A stretch of 13,549 nt of DNA from Clostridia bacterium (lineage in GTDB: Bacteria > Bacillota > Clostridia > Saccharofermentanales > Saccharofermentanaceae), in the NCBI GenBank assembly GCA_017881645.1, contig JADGQQ010000002.1:1-13549 (forward strand), read 5' to 3'. Below the pieces are notes generated by a model that saw nothing but the letters and a program-made list of their open reading frames with translations, had not been told where the DNA came from and did no database searches. The translations under genes were made by a program, and so were the position numbers. Numbering within the stretch: the first letter of the stretch is position 1; every line of letters starts with the position of its first letter. This document shows, in pieces, positions 1 to 6,390 of the stretch.

Positions 1-2090
1 ATGTGGAGTTCTGGAATCTTGTTTTCACGCAGTTCAATAAGGAAGCGGACGGCAGTTACACGCCGCTCGCCAAAAAGAATATTGATACCGGTGCCGGACT
101 CGAACGTTTTGCTTGCATTCTGCAGGGTGTGGATAATCTTTTCGAAGTCGATACGGTCCGGAAGATTCTTGACACCATCTGCGCCAGAGCGCGCGTCGAT
201 TACGGCAAAGATGCGAAAACGGACATTGCCATCCGCGTGATCACAGATCACGTGCGGTCTACGACCATGATGATTTCCGACGGCGTGCTGCCTTCAAATG
301 AAGGCAGAGGATACGTTCTCCGCCGTCTGCTTCGACGTGCTTCCAGATTTGGCCGCCTTCTCGGGATCCGGGATCTTTTCCTGACGGATATGGCTGCCGT
401 GATGATAGAGCTCAATCAGTCCGCATATCCTGCGCTCCTTGAGAAACAGACATATATCATGACCGTCATTCGTAAAGAGGAGGAAGCATTCCTTCGTACG
501 GTGGAACAGGGAACCGAGATTCTGAATGATTATATCGGTGCCGCAAAAAGCAAAGGTCTTATGACATTGTCCGGAGAGCAGGTGTTCCGCCTGCACGATA
601 CATACGGGTTCCCGCTGGATCTTACGCGCGAAATTGCACAGGACGCGGGTCTCTCATTGGATGAAGACGGTTTCCAGCTGGCGATGAAAGGTCAGCGCGA
701 TGCTGCACGTGCCGCCACCAAAGCGAAAACCGGTACAGCATGGGGCGGCAAGGAACTGCCGGCTGAACTTCTGCAGGATTCATCCGCAACCATTTTCGTC
801 GGATATGAGACGCTGACGGCTGCCGGCAAACTTCTGTACCTGTTGAAGGAAGATGAAGAGGGATCGCTGCAAATGGTACCGGAGGCTTTTTCCGGTGACA
901 AAGTTATCGGGATTTTTGATACCACGCCGTTCTATGCGACGTCCGGCGGACAAATGACCGATCAGGGCGCTGCGCACGGCGACGGGTTTGCCGCACAGGT
1001 TATTTCCGTGGAGAAAGACTCCGCCGGAAAATATCTGCACAGCCTCACCGTCACGGATGGATCCCTGCGCGCGGGTCAGACGATGACACTCAGTGTGGAT
1101 GCGAAGCTTCGACTTTCGACCGCACGCAACCATACAGCCACACATATACTCCAGAAAGCTCTCAGGACCGTTCTGGGCGAACATGTCGAGCAGTCCGGAT
1201 CCCTTGTATCATCGGATCGCCTCCGCTTCGATTTCACGCATTTCCAGCCCTTGTCGGATGAGGAAATGATGATTGTCGAGGATATCGTCAACACCATTAT
1301 TCTGTCCGATCTCGATGTCACGACGCGTGTCATGAAGATTGAAGAAGCCAGACAGTTAGGCGCTATGGCGCTTTTCGGGGAAAAATACGGAGATCAGGTT
1401 CGAGTCGTCACCGTAGGCAACGTAACCGATGCATATTCTCTGGAATTCTGCGGCGGCACACATCTGACGCACACCAGTCAGGCCTGCCAGTTCCGTATCC
1501 TTTCCGAAACCGGTGTCGCATCCGGCGTCCGCCGTATCGAAGCCGTCACCGGAGCATCCGCATACAGTCTTGCCAAGAGTGAACACTCGCTTCTCGACGA
1601 AGCCTGCACAACAATCAAGACCACGCAGGATCAGCTTGTCCGTAAGATCCGTACAACGCTGATTGAAGTGAAGTCGCTGGAGAAAGAACTGGCCGGTATG
1701 CAGGAACAGAAATCAGCCGGATTGGCTGCGGAACTTGCGGATAAGGCAGTAAAAATGAACGGTGTATCTGTTGTTGTCGCCTCTGTGACCGCTGAGAATG
1801 CGGATGCACTGCGTACTACGGCGGACCAGATCCGTGACCGGCTCGATGCAGGCGTCATTCTTCTGGCATCCGAGCAGGACGGAAAGTTGCTTTTTGTCGC
1901 GATGGCGACTGCAGCAGCCATCGCAAAGGGCATCCACTCAGGCAATATTATCCGTGAGGCAGCCAAAGCAGCAGGCGGCGGCGGCGGCGGACGTCCGGAC
2001 ATGGCACAGGCCGGAGGCAAGGATGTGTCCAGACTTTCCGATGCCCTCGCGGCAGCGCACGCAACGATCAAGTCGCAGTTGGGCGCCTGA
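1..2090 (+). CDS. alaS: Alanyl-tRNA synthetase, 5'-truncated by the window edge
   Basis: This enzyme charges tRNA-Ala with alanine in the cytoplasm and clears mischarged Ser/Gly-tRNA-Ala. The first complete codon is at position 3 and 695 residues are visible. Full-length family members are about 875-880 aa, so roughly 180 N-terminal residues carrying class II motifs 1 and 2 lie outside the window. The visible part opens in the catalytic domain with class II motif 3 (DTGAGLERF, near visible residue 30). The tRNA-recognition helical region follows, then the editing domain with HTATH (bases 1131-1145) and CGGTH (1449-1463), the HxxxH/CxxxH zinc site. The C-Ala domain carries the glycine-rich GGGGGGRPDMAQAGG segment. 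The frame is intact to TGA. The HIT gene begins 36 bp downstream on the same strand with no terminator between them, so the two are probably co-transcribed. Identification is secure; the start is not visible. Confidence 0.98.
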   Translation, partial: VEFWNLVFTQFNKEADGSYTPLAKKNIDTGAGLERFACILQGVDNLFEVDTVRKILDTICARARVDYGKDAKTDIAIRVITDHVRSTTMMISDGVLPSNEGRGYVLRRLLRRASRFGRLLGIRDLFLTDMAAVMIELNQSAYPALLEKQTYIMTVIRKEEEAFLRTVEQGTEILNDYIGAAKSKGLMTLSGEQVFRLHDTYGFPLDLTREIAQDAGLSLDEDGFQLAMKGQRDAARAATKAKTGTAWGGKELPAELLQDSSATIFVGYETLTAAGKLLYLLKEDEEGSLQMVPEAFSGDKVIGIFDTTPFYATSGGQMTDQGAAHGDGFAAQVISVEKDSAGKYLHSLTVTDGSLRAGQTMTLSVDAKLRLSTARNHTATHILQKALRTVLGEHVEQSGSLVSSDRLRFDFTHFQPLSDEEMMIVEDIVNTIILSDLDVTTRVMKIEEARQLGAMALFGEKYGDQVRVVTVGNVTDAYSLEFCGGTHLTHTSQACQFRILSETGVASGVRRIEAVTGASAYSLAKSEHSLLDEACTTIKTTQDQLVRKIRTTLIEVKSLEKELAGMQEQKSAGLAAELADKAVKMNGVSVVVASVTAENADALRTTADQIRDRLDAGVILLASEQDGKLLFVAMATAAAIAKGIHSGNIIREAAKAAGGGGGGRPDMAQAGGKDVSRLSDALAAAHATIKSQLGA

Positions 2091-2126
2091 TTCGACCCGC
2101 TGACATCACGAAAAGGAGATGATTGT

Positions 2127-2471
2127 ATGGCTTGTATTTTCTGCATGATCGCGAACAAAGAAATTCCATCATCCGTTATATATGAAAACGATGACGTCAT
2201 CTGTTTTAAGGATCTGAAGCCGGTTGCGCCGGTCCACATCCTGATTGCTCCGAAAAAGCATTACGACGATATTCTTGATCTTGCTTCTGCGGAGGACGGG
2301 GCGGAGACGATGTCCGCCATTATGTCCGCCATATCTGTTGTCACAGAACTGACCGGCTTGGAAGAGGGCTTCCGCCTGATCAACAACTGCCGGGAATTCG
2401 GCGGGCAGACCGTCATGCACGTACATTTTCATCTGATCGGCGGAATGAAGATCAGCGAGAAATTGCTGTAA
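2127..2471 (+). CDS. HIT (histidine triad) family protein, HinT-like
   Basis: A 114-residue protein that ends with the histidine-triad signature HVHFHLIGG preceded by GGQTVM, the arrangement seen in the HinT branch. HinT-type proteins are homodimeric purine nucleoside phosphoramidases or AMP-lysine hydrolases; the central His of the triad forms the nucleotidyl intermediate. The N-terminal CIFCMIANKEIPSSVIYE segment is also typical, and its CxxC pair could bind zinc. The start ATG has a strong AAGGAG ribosome site at 2113-2118 with an 8-nt spacer. The length matches the family (about 110-120 aa). It lies 36 bp after alaS and just ahead of a terminator, so it probably ends that transcript. A physiological substrate cannot be read from the sequence. 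Confidence 0.95.
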   Translation: MACIFCMIANKEIPSSVIYENDDVICFKDLKPVAPVHILIAPKKHYDDILDLASAEDGAETMSAIMSAISVVTELTGLEEGFRLINNCREFGGQTVMHVHFHLIGGMKISEKLL

Positions 2472-2512
2472 CCCCGCAGACCCTGATTTCACCGGATTTG
2501 AAAACACACATA

Positions 2513-2552
2513 AAAGCGCCTTTCCACTATTCGCGGAAAGGCGCTTTGTTTG
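2513..2552. terminator. Bidirectional Rho-independent terminator between the HIT gene and glnK1
   Basis: A perfect 13-bp stem (2513-2525 paired with 2535-2547) has a 9-nt loop and arms that begin and end with AAA/TTT. On the plus strand it is followed by a T-rich stretch (GTTTGT). On the minus strand the stem runs into TTTT. It sits 42 bp past the HIT stop and 42 bp past the end of the convergent P-II gene, so it can stop both transcripts. Confidence 0.9.
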
Positions 2553-2589
2553 TATGTCTGTGTTTTGCAGTACCCGATTTCAGAAAAGA

Positions 2590-2928
2590 TCAGATGGCGG
2601 AATCTCCGCGTTCTCCGGTGCGGATCCGTATGCACTCGGTAACTTCGCTGACGAAGATTTTTCCGTCACCGACTTCGCCGGTCTGCGATTCCTGAATGAT
2701 GGTGTGAATGGTCTCCTCAAGCTTCTCATCGTTGATGACGAGAATCAGAAGGATCTTCGGAAGGACGGTCAGTACGGTGTCGCTTCCGCGGACGGATTCC
2801 TTCCATCCGAGCTGGTTGCCGCATCCCATGACAGGCATAATCGTAATGCCCTTAACGTGTATGCGGTTCAGCGCTTCTTTGAGAGCCTCCAGTTTTTCAG
2901 GACGGATAACGATTTCAATTTTTTTCAT
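2590..2928 (-). CDS. glnK: P-II family nitrogen regulator, copy 1
   Basis: A 112-residue P-II signal protein, the same length as E. coli GlnB/GlnK and alignable without gaps. P-II trimers bind ATP/ADP and 2-oxoglutarate and control targets such as AmtB through the T-loop. Visible landmarks are Gln39 and Lys58 (2-oxoglutarate/ATP site), Arg47 (the T-loop residue that inserts into the AmtB pore in E. coli), TGEVGDGKIF at 83-92 and IRIRTGE at 100-106. Tyr51, the uridylylation/adenylylation site in Proteobacteria and Actinobacteria, is Thr here and Tyr46 is Val. Ser49, the phosphorylation position in cyanobacterial P-II, is present. The gene starts 18 bp after amtB1, with an AAGGAGG ribosome site in the gap, so it is translated from the amtB1 transcript. 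It shares about 81% of residues with copy 2 by my count. Confidence 0.96.
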   Translation of the reverse strand: MKKIEIVIRPEKLEALKEALNRIHVKGITIMPVMGCGNQLGWKESVRGSDTVLTVLPKILLILVINDEKLEETIHTIIQESQTGEVGDGKIFVSEVTECIRIRTGERGDSAI

Positions 2929-2946
2929 ACAGCGATCCTCCTTGCA

Positions 2947-4182
2947 TTAATCGAATCCCAGATAAGACGGATATGCACTTTCACCGTGCTCGGCAATATC
3001 CAGTCCGATATCTTCGGAGGAAATCGGAACACGAAGTTTGCGGGTGAAGAGCTTGGCCACAGCCAGTGCGATGAATGTTCCGGCTACCGAAACGACAATC
3101 GTAACTCCGACAGCTGCCAGCTGGCGCACGAAAAGTGCTGTTTCGCCAAAGGCCAGACCGTTCCATTTCGCTACACTGTTAATGGACGTAAGGGCGAAAA
3201 TACCCGTAGCGATGCTTCCCCAGATACCGCCGATGCCGTGGCATCCGAACGCATCCAGCGAATCGTCATATCCCAGTTTCGGCTTGATGACCGTGATGAA
3301 GAAATAGCAGATGGGACTGACCAGTGCTCCAATGATAATGGAAGCCCAGATCGGGACAAAACCGGCGCCGGGTGTGATGGCGACCAGTCCGATAACCATA
3401 CCGGTGGATGCGCCGACCAAAGTCGGTTTGCCACTGTGTATCTTTTCGATCAGCATCCAGGAGAGAAGTGCTGCGGCGCAAGCCGTGTTGGTGGTCATAA
3501 AGGCATGTACGGCGAGTGCATTTGCTGCACCGGCGCTTCCGGCGTTAAAGCCGAACCAGCCGAACCACAGGAGTGCTGCGCCCAGGAAAACAAAAGGAAT
3601 GTTGTGCGGGTGATAACTGATTTTTCCATGATGTTTCCGCTTGCCGATCACAAGAGCGACGACCAGTGCCGATACGCCGGAACTGATGTGGACAACAGTT
3701 CCGCCTGCGAAGTCAACTGCACCGATTTGAGCAAGAAAACCGCCGCCCCAGACCATATGAGCCAGAGGGTAGTATACAACCACTGACCAGACCGTGACGA
3801 AGATCGCAAGAGAGGAGAAGCGCATACGCTCAACGACCGCTCCGGTTATCAAAGCCGGTGTGATGATGGCGAACATCATCTGGAAAATAGCAAAAGCAAG
3901 ATTGGGAACGGTGGGAAGCCAGGGCCCGATCGCGGCTCCTACGCCGTTTAGCCCGAACCACTTCAAATTTCCGATGACACCCCCGATATCGCCGGAAAAC
4001 GACAGAGAGTAACCGACCAGAACCCACAAGATAGAAGCCATGCCCATAATAAAGACACAGGCCATCATCGTATTAATAATATTTTTTCTCTTTACCAGGC
4101 CTCCGTAGAAGAAAGCCAGTCCCGGGGTCATAATAAGAACAAGAGCAGATGACATCAAAATCCAGACAATATCAGCATTCAT
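2947..4182 (-). CDS. amtB: Ammonium transporter, Amt family, copy 1 (His/His pore)
   Basis: A 411-residue Amt/Mep/Rh channel for ammonium in the cytoplasmic membrane, expected to be a trimer of 11-helix subunits. It has GLAFFYGGLVKRKN near residue 21, the Phe gate segment IFQMMF (99-104), AHMVWGGG (141-148), AVDFAGG with the recruiting Asp (155-161), and both pore histidines: His165 in GTVVHISSG and His315 in AFGCHGIGG. FGFNAGSA holds the second gate Phe. The C-terminal tail (GLDIAEHGESAYP) is the conserved segment that contacts P-II in this family. I chose the ATG at 4182 because GGAGG lies 7 nt upstream (4190-4194) and the protein then aligns end to end with copy 2. An in-frame TTG at 4218 has no ribosome site and falls inside the conserved leader. 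Confidence 0.97.
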   Translation of the reverse strand: MNADIVWILMSSALVLIMTPGLAFFYGGLVKRKNIINTMMACVFIMGMASILWVLVGYSLSFSGDIGGVIGNLKWFGLNGVGAAIGPWLPTVPNLAFAIFQMMFAIITPALITGAVVERMRFSSLAIFVTVWSVVVYYPLAHMVWGGGFLAQIGAVDFAGGTVVHISSGVSALVVALVIGKRKHHGKISYHPHNIPFVFLGAALLWFGWFGFNAGSAGAANALAVHAFMTTNTACAAALLSWMLIEKIHSGKPTLVGASTGMVIGLVAITPGAGFVPIWASIIIGALVSPICYFFITVIKPKLGYDDSLDAFGCHGIGGIWGSIATGIFALTSINSVAKWNGLAFGETALFVRQLAAVGVTIVVSVAGTFIALAVAKLFTRKLRVPISSEDIGLDIAEHGESAYPSYLGFD

Positions 4183-4195
4183 AAAACATCCTCCA

Positions 4196-4275
4196 AATAG
4201 TAAAACCACCTCATCCAATCACGCGCGCATGCTGCATGAAAAGATTCCAGTGGCTCCTTTGCCTCCGAACAGTAT
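4196..4275 (-). promoter_or_regulatory. Conserved leader upstream of amtB1 (hexaloop hairpin plus second stem-loop)
   Basis: Read on the minus strand, this segment holds a hairpin at 4246-4269. GGC/GCC closes a six-base AAAGGA loop (4255-4260), and the lower stem has one A/A mismatch. A second stem-loop begins at TCATGC and closes with GCGTGA, with a short outer stem (ATC/GAT). An AGGTGGTTTT box follows near 4201-4211. The same order and spacing occurs upstream of amtB2 (5961-6038). A six-base loop with A at position 1 and G at position 4 is the signature of RNA hairpins bound by ANTAR-domain antiterminators, which control nitrogen genes in several bacteria. That assignment is inference: I see only one convincing A1/G4 hexaloop here, where the classical target has two. 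Confidence 0.5.
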
Positions 4276-4297
4276 TGTTACGTCATTTCGTTCATTT

Positions 4298-4321
4298 TTG
4301 TGCGGACAAACGTCAGCACAA
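4298..4321 (-). other. Hairpin in the glnK2-amtB1 gap
   Basis: TTGTGC pairs with GCACAA, then after one mismatch GAC pairs with GTC around a four-base loop, giving nine pairs in 24 nt. It lies 30 nt past the glnK2 stop codon and upstream of the amtB1 leader. No U-run follows on the minus strand, so it does not look like a standard terminator. It could stabilise the 3' end of the amtB2-glnK2 message or be an unnoticed part of the leader. Copy 2 has no obvious equivalent. Confidence 0.45.
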
Positions 4322-4351
4322 CATCAGGTTCCAAAGATCAGAATCGTATCA

Positions 4352-4690
4352 TCAAATGGCTCCTTCGCCGCGTTCTCCGGTTCGAATCCGGATACACTCT
4401 GTGATTTCACTGATGAATATTTTGCCGTCACCTACCTCTCCCGTTTGTGCCTCTTTAACGATCAATTTGATCGTTTCTTCCAGTTTGTCATCCTCAATAA
4501 TCATAATCATCATAATCTTGGGCAGAACTGTCAGAACGGTATCGCTTCCGCGTACAGATTCTTTCCAGCCGAGTTGATTTCCGCAACCCATGACAGGTGA
4601 AATGGTAATGCCCTTTATGTGAATAAGATTTAAGGCTTCTTTGAGTGATTCCAGTTTTTCAGGCCGGATGATGATTTCAACTTTTTTCAT
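4352..4690 (-). CDS. glnK: P-II family nitrogen regulator, copy 2
   Basis: A 112-residue P-II protein paired with amtB2. It begins 20 bp after the amtB2 stop, with a GGGAGG ribosome site in the gap. Like copy 1 it has Gln39, Arg47, Ser49, Lys58, TGEVGDGKIF and IRIRTGE, and it has Thr at position 51 and Val at 46. The two copies differ at about 21 of 112 positions by my count. Residues 32-59, which cover the whole T-loop (GCGNQLGWKESVRGSDT), are identical in protein but differ at many third codon positions in DNA. That pattern fits selection on the T-loop rather than recent gene conversion. A 5'-UTR-like gap with the amtB1 leader follows downstream. Which AmtB each P-II prefers cannot be told from sequence. 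Confidence 0.96.
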   Translation of the reverse strand: MKKVEIIIRPEKLESLKEALNLIHIKGITISPVMGCGNQLGWKESVRGSDTVLTVLPKIMMIMIIEDDKLEETIKLIVKEAQTGEVGDGKIFISEITECIRIRTGERGEGAI

Positions 4691-4710
4691 ACAATAGATC
4701 CTCCCTTGAT

Positions 4711-5946
4711 TTAGTCGAGTCCTAAGTAAGACGGATATGCATTTTCGCCATGTTCTGCGATGTCGAGACCAATATCTTCTGTCGAGACCGGAACACGCAG
4801 CTTACCGGTTACCAGTTTTGCGGCGCCCAGTGCAACGAGGGTTCCAGCTACCGATATGACTATTGTAATCCCAACGGCAGCAATCTGTCTAATGAAAAGT
4901 GAAGTTTCACCAAATGCGAGTCCGTTCCATTTAGCCACGCCGTTGATGGATGTCAAGGCGAATATACCTGTGGCAATACATCCCCAGATGCCGCTGAGGC
5001 CATGACAAATAAATACATCGAGCGAATCATCGTGACGCAGTTTCGGTTTGACCATGGTAATAAAGAGATAGCAGATCCCGCTTGCACAAGCACCAATAAT
5101 AATGGATGCCCAGATCGGAACAAATCCTGCACCGGGAGTAATCGCCACAAGACCGATGACTATTCCCGTAGATGCACCCACCAGAGTCGGACGGTTGTTA
5201 TGCGCTTTCTCAATAAACATCCAGGTGAGAAGAGCCGCTGCGCATGATGTGTTGGTGGTCATAAAGGCATGCGCTGCAAGCAGATTTGCGCCGCCAGCGC
5301 TTCCGGCATTGAATCCGAACCAGCCGAACCAGAGGATGGCGGCTCCGAGGAAGACATACGGGATATTGTGCGGATGGTATGTGATCTTCCCGTGATGCTT
5401 ACGGGTTCCGACCACGATCGCAGCGACGAGAGCCGATACGCCTGAGTTGATTTCAACGACATATCCACCCGCGAAATCAACCGCGCCCAGCTGCGAAATC
5501 AAGCCGCCGCCCCAGACCATATGCGCCAGCGGATAATATACGACAATCGACCACACCGTTACGAAAACAGCCAGAGCTGTAAACCGCATACGTTCAACAA
5601 CCGCACCGCAGATAACGGCAGGAGTTATGATCGCGAACATCATCTGAAAAATAGCAAAAACAAGATTGGGTACATTCGGAAGCCACGGACCCGGCTCGGC
5701 TCCGAAATTATTCAGACCCAGCCACTGAAAATTTCCGATGATTCCTCCGACATCTCCGCTGAATGACAGCGAATATCCGAAAAGAACCCACAGGATTGAG
5801 GCCATGCCCATAATAAAGACACTGGCCATCATTGTACTGATTACATTTTTCCTTTTTACCAGACCTCCGTAAAAAAACGCGAGTCCCGGTGTCATGAACA
5901 AAACCAGTGCTGCAGAAATCAGAAGCCAAGCAATATCACCGTTCAT
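4711..5946 (-). CDS. amtB: Ammonium transporter, Amt family, copy 2 (Glu/His pore)
   Basis: A 411-residue Amt/Mep/Rh family channel that aligns without gaps to copy 1 over its full length. It shares the GLAFFYGGLVKRKN start, the Phe gate, AHMVWGGG, AVDFAGG, FGFNAGSA and the GLDIAEHGENAYP tail. The main difference is in the pore. Residue 165, the first of the twin histidines, is Glu (GYVVEINSG; codon GAA at 5452-5454), while the second, His315 (VFICHGLSG), is kept. The same His-to-Glu change is known in the yeast Mep1/Mep3 transporters, so this is likely a functional variant. I chose the ATG at 5946, which has AAAGGA at 5952-5957. An upstream in-frame GTG at 5973 lacks a ribosome site and falls inside the leader. 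It is the first gene of the four-gene minus-strand cluster. Confidence 0.96.
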   Translation of the reverse strand: MNGDIAWLLISAALVLFMTPGLAFFYGGLVKRKNVISTMMASVFIMGMASILWVLFGYSLSFSGDVGGIIGNFQWLGLNNFGAEPGPWLPNVPNLVFAIFQMMFAIITPAVICGAVVERMRFTALAVFVTVWSIVVYYPLAHMVWGGGLISQLGAVDFAGGYVVEINSGVSALVAAIVVGTRKHHGKITYHPHNIPYVFLGAAILWFGWFGFNAGSAGGANLLAAHAFMTTNTSCAAALLTWMFIEKAHNNRPTLVGASTGIVIGLVAITPGAGFVPIWASIIIGACASGICYLFITMVKPKLRHDDSLDVFICHGLSGIWGCIATGIFALTSINGVAKWNGLAFGETSLFIRQIAAVGITIVISVAGTLVALGAAKLVTGKLRVPVSTEDIGLDIAEHGENAYPSYLGLD

Positions 5947-5960
5947 ATTTTTCCTTTCAA

Positions 5961-6038
5961 ATAAGAAAACCACCTAGTCCCTGCATGCCCCTTGTTGCAT
6001 GACAAAGACTCCAGCGGCTCCATTGCCTCCGAAGAGAT
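5961..6038 (-). promoter_or_regulatory. Conserved leader upstream of amtB2 (hexaloop hairpin plus extended stem-loop)
   Basis: On the minus strand, hairpin 1 occupies 6009-6034. GGC/GCC closes an AATGGA loop (6019-6024) over a seven-pair lower stem with one mismatch. Hairpin 2 occupies 5976-6010. AGTCTTTG pairs with CAGGGACT, one T is bulged, then CATGC pairs with GCATG around an eight-base loop. The two overlap by two bases. The AGGTGGTTTT box follows at 5966-5975. Relative to the amtB1 leader, base changes in hairpin 2 are partly compensatory (ATC/GAT against GTC/GAC; CATGC/GCGTG against CATGC/GCATG). That supports a real RNA structure. The spacing between boxes is kept to within a base or two. 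Confidence 0.55.
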
Positions 6039-6086
6039 TCGTTTTCTTGTTTGATTAAGGCTGTGAAAAACACCCTATGAATCGGC

Positions 6087-6115
6087 ATTGTACACACTTA
6101 CAAGCCATCGCGCAA
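6087..6115 (-). promoter_or_regulatory. Probable sigma-A promoter of the amtB2 cluster
   Basis: On the minus strand a TACAAT -10 box (6087-6092) lies 17 bp from a weak TTGCGC -35 box (6110-6115). Transcription would start near 6080 and give a leader of about 130 nt containing the two hairpins. The -10 matches 5 of 6 consensus bases. The -35 matches only the TTG, so activation or another promoter is possible. Confidence 0.45.
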
Positions 6116-6143
6116 GTACCAAATTTAACTTTCATCAAAAAAG

Positions 6144-6171
6144 TTGATTTCGGGCGCTTTTTGAGTATAAT
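6144..6171 (+). promoter_or_regulatory. Probable sigma-A promoter reading right into the palindrome region
   Basis: TTGATT (6144-6149) and a perfect TATAAT (6166-6171) are separated by 16 bp. Transcription would begin near 6178. It is divergent from the amtB2 promoter. The first gene downstream is rpsU more than 300 bp away, which has its own promoter, so this one may drive a noncoding RNA or serve as a second, upstream rpsU promoter. Confidence 0.5.
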
Positions 6172-6177
6172 TCATTG

Positions 6178-6390
6178 GTGCGAAGAAAGACTTTGCTCAG
6201 GCGCTGTCCTCCTCGCTTCGCGATTTGCGGAGGCGCACTTCGCAAGGTTTTCTTCTTAGAATAGCGCCCGACGGGCGCTTCGGAAATGAATTTCCGTGGC
6301 GCGAAGCGCCTGCTGAGGAAGGTATATGTGGTTTTTTGCGCCTTTCGTAAGGCGCAGCCTGAAGATAGCGAAAAACCACATATACCTTCC
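6178..6390 (+). ncRNA. Candidate structured noncoding RNA or palindromic intergenic element
   Basis: No convincing protein is encoded here. The segment is a string of hairpins: 6208-6233 (CCTCC/GGAGG enclosing TCGC/GCGA), 6263-6279 (AGCGCCC/GGGCGCT), 6281-6296 (CGGAAAT/ATTTCCG), 6298-6310 (GGCGC/GCGCC), 6338-6355 (GCGCCTT/AAGGCGC), and the long 6316-6391 inverted repeat. AGGCGCT at 6199-6205 can also pair with AGCGCCT at 6305-6311, competing with the 6298-6310 hairpin. A good promoter sits just upstream. I see no 6S, SRP, RNase P or tmRNA signature. It could be a regulatory RNA or a copy of a dispersed palindromic repeat. Confidence 0.3.

Noticed and set aside
1631..2239. A 202-codon minus-strand open frame across the end of alaS and the start of the HIT gene
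   Set aside because: Antisense to two well-supported genes; its poly-proline and Ala/Ser-rich stretches are the complement of the AlaS glycine-rich segment.
2554..3786. A 410-codon plus-strand open frame opposite amtB1 and glnK1
   Set aside because: It lies antisense to two clear genes, has no recognisable domain, and its composition (many Asp, Cys, Arg, Asn) is what the complement of these genes gives.
4183..4218. Upstream starts for the AmtBs (TTG at 4218 and GTG at 5973)
   Set aside because: Neither has a ribosome site and both fall inside the conserved leader; the ATGs at 4182 and 5946 have good sites and give equal 411-aa proteins.
4352..4690. Gene conversion as the reason the two P-II T-loops are identical
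   Set aside because: The DNA of the two T-loop regions differs at many third codon positions (for example GTC against GTA for Val46), so identity is at protein level.
6200..6360. Repeated GGCGC/GCGCC palindromes considered as a CRISPR array
   Set aside because: The units differ in length and sequence, spacing is irregular, there are no uniform spacers and no cas genes nearby.
6178..6390. The same region considered as 6S RNA, SRP RNA, RNase P RNA or tmRNA
   Set aside because: I could not find the conserved core of any of these, such as the RNase P GAGGAAAGTC box, the SRP domain IV loop, or a tRNA-like end with a tag frame.
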